NCBI RefSeq assembly: GCF_014698475.1
Contig: NZ_JACJTB010000002.1
Coordinates: 124,001-188,000 of the forward strand
DNA from: Nostoc spongiaeforme FACHB-130
Lineage (GTDB): Bacteria > Cyanobacteriota > Cyanobacteriia > Cyanobacteriales > Nostocaceae
DNA: 64,000 nt
Direction of reading: 5' to 3'
How positions within the stretch are numbered: position 1 is the first letter of the stretch; each line of letters starts with the position of its first letter. Below the pieces are notes generated by a model. That model worked only from the letters and a program-made list of their open reading frames with translations, was not told where the DNA came from and did not search any database. The translations under genes and the position numbers were made by a program. Of the stretch, positions 61,950-64,000 are shown one piece after another.

Positions 61950-64000
61950 ATGAGTATTATTCTTACCGACTACAGCCTCATTCAAGTTCTTGACGATAAT
62001 ACTAATACCTGTATTTATCGTGCCTACCAAGAATCAACACAAATATCGGTAATTATTAAAACTCTGAAAACTGAGTATCCTACAATCGAACAAATAACTC
62101 GCCTGAGATACGAGTATCAAATACTGCAATCTTTAGCAATAGAAGGAGTCATTCAACCTCTATTTTTAGAAAGTACACAAAATAAAATCGCACTGATTTT
62201 AGAAGACTTTACTGGCGAAACACTGCATAATTTTATTAGCACAAATAATTTAGAATTAACTCAAATTTTACAAATTGCAATTCAACTAGCCTTAACCTTA
62301 TCTCAGTTACATCAAAATAATATTATTCATAAAGATATCCAACCCCATAATATTTTAATCAACCCCAATACCAATAAAATCAAAATTATCGACTTTAGTA
62401 TTGCTTCATGCTTACATAGTGAAAATCCAACAATAAATAACATCAATTTGCTCGAAGGTAGTCTGGCTTATCTTTCACCCGAACAAACAGGGCGAATGAA
62501 CCGTTTAATAGACTATCGTACTGATTTTTATTCTTTAGGTGTCACACTTTATCAAATGTTAGTTGGTAAACTGCCATTTGTAGCAAGTGACCCTTTAGAA
62601 CTCATTCATTCTCATATTGCTAAAACTCCCATATCGCCTCAAGAATTAAATTCGCAAATTCCGGCAGCAGTATCTAATATTGTGCTGAAATTATTAGCTA
62701 AGACTGCTGAAGACAGATATCAAAACGCCTTGGGTTTAAAAGCGGATTTAGAATCATGTTTACATCAGCTACAAAAAACTGGTGAAATTACAGACTTGGT
62801 TATCGGTCAACTTGATTTAAACAGTCAATTTCTGATTCCGCAAAAACTTTATGGCCGTGAGCAAGAAGTTACTCAATTGATGAGTATTTTTGAGCGAGTC
62901 AGTTCAGGAATCACTGAGTTAACATTAATTAGTGGTTATTCAGGAATTGGTAAATCTTCCCTAGTTAATGAATTTTCCAAATCGATTATTCGCCACCGGA
63001 GTTATTTTATTGCAGGAAAATTTGACCAGTATAAACGTCATATACCTTATGCGGCATTCATCCAGGCTTTTCAAGAATTAATTCGGCAGATATTAACAGA
63101 AAATGCTGAAAAAATCACAAACTGGAAGATGAAAATCTTATCAGCAGTTGGGGTTTATGGGCAAGTAATCATTGATGTTATTCCTGATGTTGAAAAAATT
63201 ATCGGTACTCAGCCAAAAATCCCATTATTAGGAATTAACGAAGCCCAAAACCGTTTTAATCGATTATTTCAACAATTTATTTATGTATTTTCCCAAACAG
63301 AACATCCTTTAGTAATTTTTCTAGATGACTTGCAGTGGGCAGATGTAGCATCTCTTAAGTTAATTCAACTACTCATCAGTGATATTGAGAGCAAATATTT
63401 ATTACTCATGGGCGCATATCGTGATCATGAAGTCAATTTAACTCATCCCTTAATATTAACTCTCGCGGAAATCCAGAAAAATGGTGTAAATATCAATAAG
63501 ATTGTACTTCAGCCCTTGAATATTATTCATGTTAAACAATTAGTTAGTGATACCTTGAGTATTTTTTCAGAAGATTCCCAAGAACTAGCTGATTTAGTTT
63601 TTCATAAAACCCAAGGTAATCCATTTTTTGTAACGCAATTACTCAAATCTCTGCATCAAGAAAATCTCTTGTTTTTTAATTTTGATATAGCTTGTTGGCA
63701 GTGGGATATCGAAACTATAAAAGATATTGACATTACCGATAATGTTATTGAATTGATGGTGAATCAAATTCAAAAATTATCACTGAGAACCCAAAAAATT
63801 TTACAACTAGCTGCTTGTATTGGCGATAAATTTAACTTAGATGTTTTGAGTATTGTGAATCAAAAATCTTGGGCAGAAACAGCTAAAGAACTTTGGGAAG
63901 CTTTACAAGCAGGCTTAATTTTACCTTTAGATTCGTCTTATAAAATACCTTTAGTTTTGACTGAAGAGCAAGTAGAACAGCAAATTAGCTATAAGTTTTT
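61950..64000 (+). CDS. Serine/threonine kinase - AAA ATPase signalling protein, 5' part
   Basis: The frame is open from ATG 61950 to the window end, 683 residues visible, so the gene is truncated here. The N-terminal kinase domain (about 8-275) has a catalytic loop NIIHKDIQPHNILIN (HKD in place of HRD) and IDFSIAS in place of DFG; EGSLAYLSPEQTGRMNR is the activation region. A second block begins about residue 295 (LYGREQEVTQLMSIFERVSS), with P-loop SGYSGIGKSSLV and a DDLQWAD segment, an AAA ATPase of the signal-transduction type. In cyanobacteria such proteins continue into GAF and histidine kinase domains, which would lie beyond the edge. Confidence 0.9.
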   Translation, partial: MSIILTDYSLIQVLDDNTNTCIYRAYQESTQISVIIKTLKTEYPTIEQITRLRYEYQILQSLAIEGVIQPLFLESTQNKIALILEDFTGETLHNFISTNNLELTQILQIAIQLALTLSQLHQNNIIHKDIQPHNILINPNTNKIKIIDFSIASCLHSENPTINNINLLEGSLAYLSPEQTGRMNRLIDYRTDFYSLGVTLYQMLVGKLPFVASDPLELIHSHIAKTPISPQELNSQIPAAVSNIVLKLLAKTAEDRYQNALGLKADLESCLHQLQKTGEITDLVIGQLDLNSQFLIPQKLYGREQEVTQLMSIFERVSSGITELTLISGYSGIGKSSLVNEFSKSIIRHRSYFIAGKFDQYKRHIPYAAFIQAFQELIRQILTENAEKITNWKMKILSAVGVYGQVIIDVIPDVEKIIGTQPKIPLLGINEAQNRFNRLFQQFIYVFSQTEHPLVIFLDDLQWADVASLKLIQLLISDIESKYLLLMGAYRDHEVNLTHPLILTLAEIQKNGVNINKIVLQPLNIIHVKQLVSDTLSIFSEDSQELADLVFHKTQGNPFFVTQLLKSLHQENLLFFNFDIACWQWDIETIKDIDITDNVIELMVNQIQKLSLRTQKILQLAACIGDKFNLDVLSIVNQKSWAETAKELWEALQAGLILPLDSSYKIPLVLTEEQVEQQISYKF

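Overview
The window comes from a filamentous, Nostoc-like cyanobacterium (Nostocales). The evidence is the very frequent HIP1 octamer GCGATCGC, short heptanucleotide repeats of the CTGAGTG and GGGAGTC type, many dispersed foldback repeats between genes, and cyanobacterial marker genes: psb29/thf1, PSRP-3 (ycf65), a CpcT/CpeT lyase, ndhS, bvdR, plant-type petF ferredoxins and aerobic hemF. Most of the window is ordinary chromosome with single genes or very short operons on both strands.

Layout: 1-8.4 kb has the end of murJ, a small outer-membrane barrel protein, a membrane histidine kinase, metK (TTG start), a family 9 glycosyltransferase and a PRC-barrel protein. 8.4-12.0 kb is smc, which carries two in-frame repeat-derived stretches. 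12.3-13.4 kb is an IS1-family element that has itself been hit by a small non-autonomous element. 13.6-25 kb holds psrp-3, a HAD phosphatase, a lone condensation-domain acyltransferase, a TPR protein, an Rpn/DUF4351 protein, ruvB, hisF, tRNA-Ala(GGC), psb29, a cpcT-like gene and a STAS protein. 25-36 kb holds hemF, a SRPBCC protein, mrp, rodA, ndhS, a HAS-barrel protein, a CPA2-type antiporter with two UspA domains, and the UDP-xylose pair uxs and ugd.

36.5-38.8 kb is a nested insertion: a standalone TnpB (IS1341-type) gene split by an IS630-family element at a TA dinucleotide. Removing the element and one TA restores a 366-codon TnpB with an intact D-E-D set, followed by small hairpins where an omega RNA would lie. 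39-50 kb carries an MNT/HEPN toxin-antitoxin pair, an SLH-fasciclin-barrel protein, an MlaE permease, a Uma2 nuclease, a DUF1350 protein, a receiver-SpoIIE phosphatase abutting a STAS protein tail to tail, and a srx-dps-(HTH/GrpE-like) group that suggests stress response. 50-58 kb has a SpoIID-like protein, two petF copies duplicated together with their upstream regions, bvdR-map, a two-gene cassette (ABM monooxygenase plus DJ-1/PfpI) whose base composition differs from its neighbours, and an adenylate cyclase coupled to an unusual duplicated Mo-domain-like lipoprotein. 58.6-64 kb has the bifunctional proline catabolic enzyme PutA and the start of a large kinase/ATPase signalling protein cut by the window edge.

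I see no prophage, CRISPR array or complete biosynthetic cluster. The most informative features are the two nested mobile elements, the candidate TnpB RNA, the duplicated ferredoxin promoter-gene unit, and the domain combinations HTH-GrpE-like, duplicated Mo-domain lipoprotein with cyclase, and barrel domain reuse. All family assignments are from reading translated sequences by eye; no database search was run.
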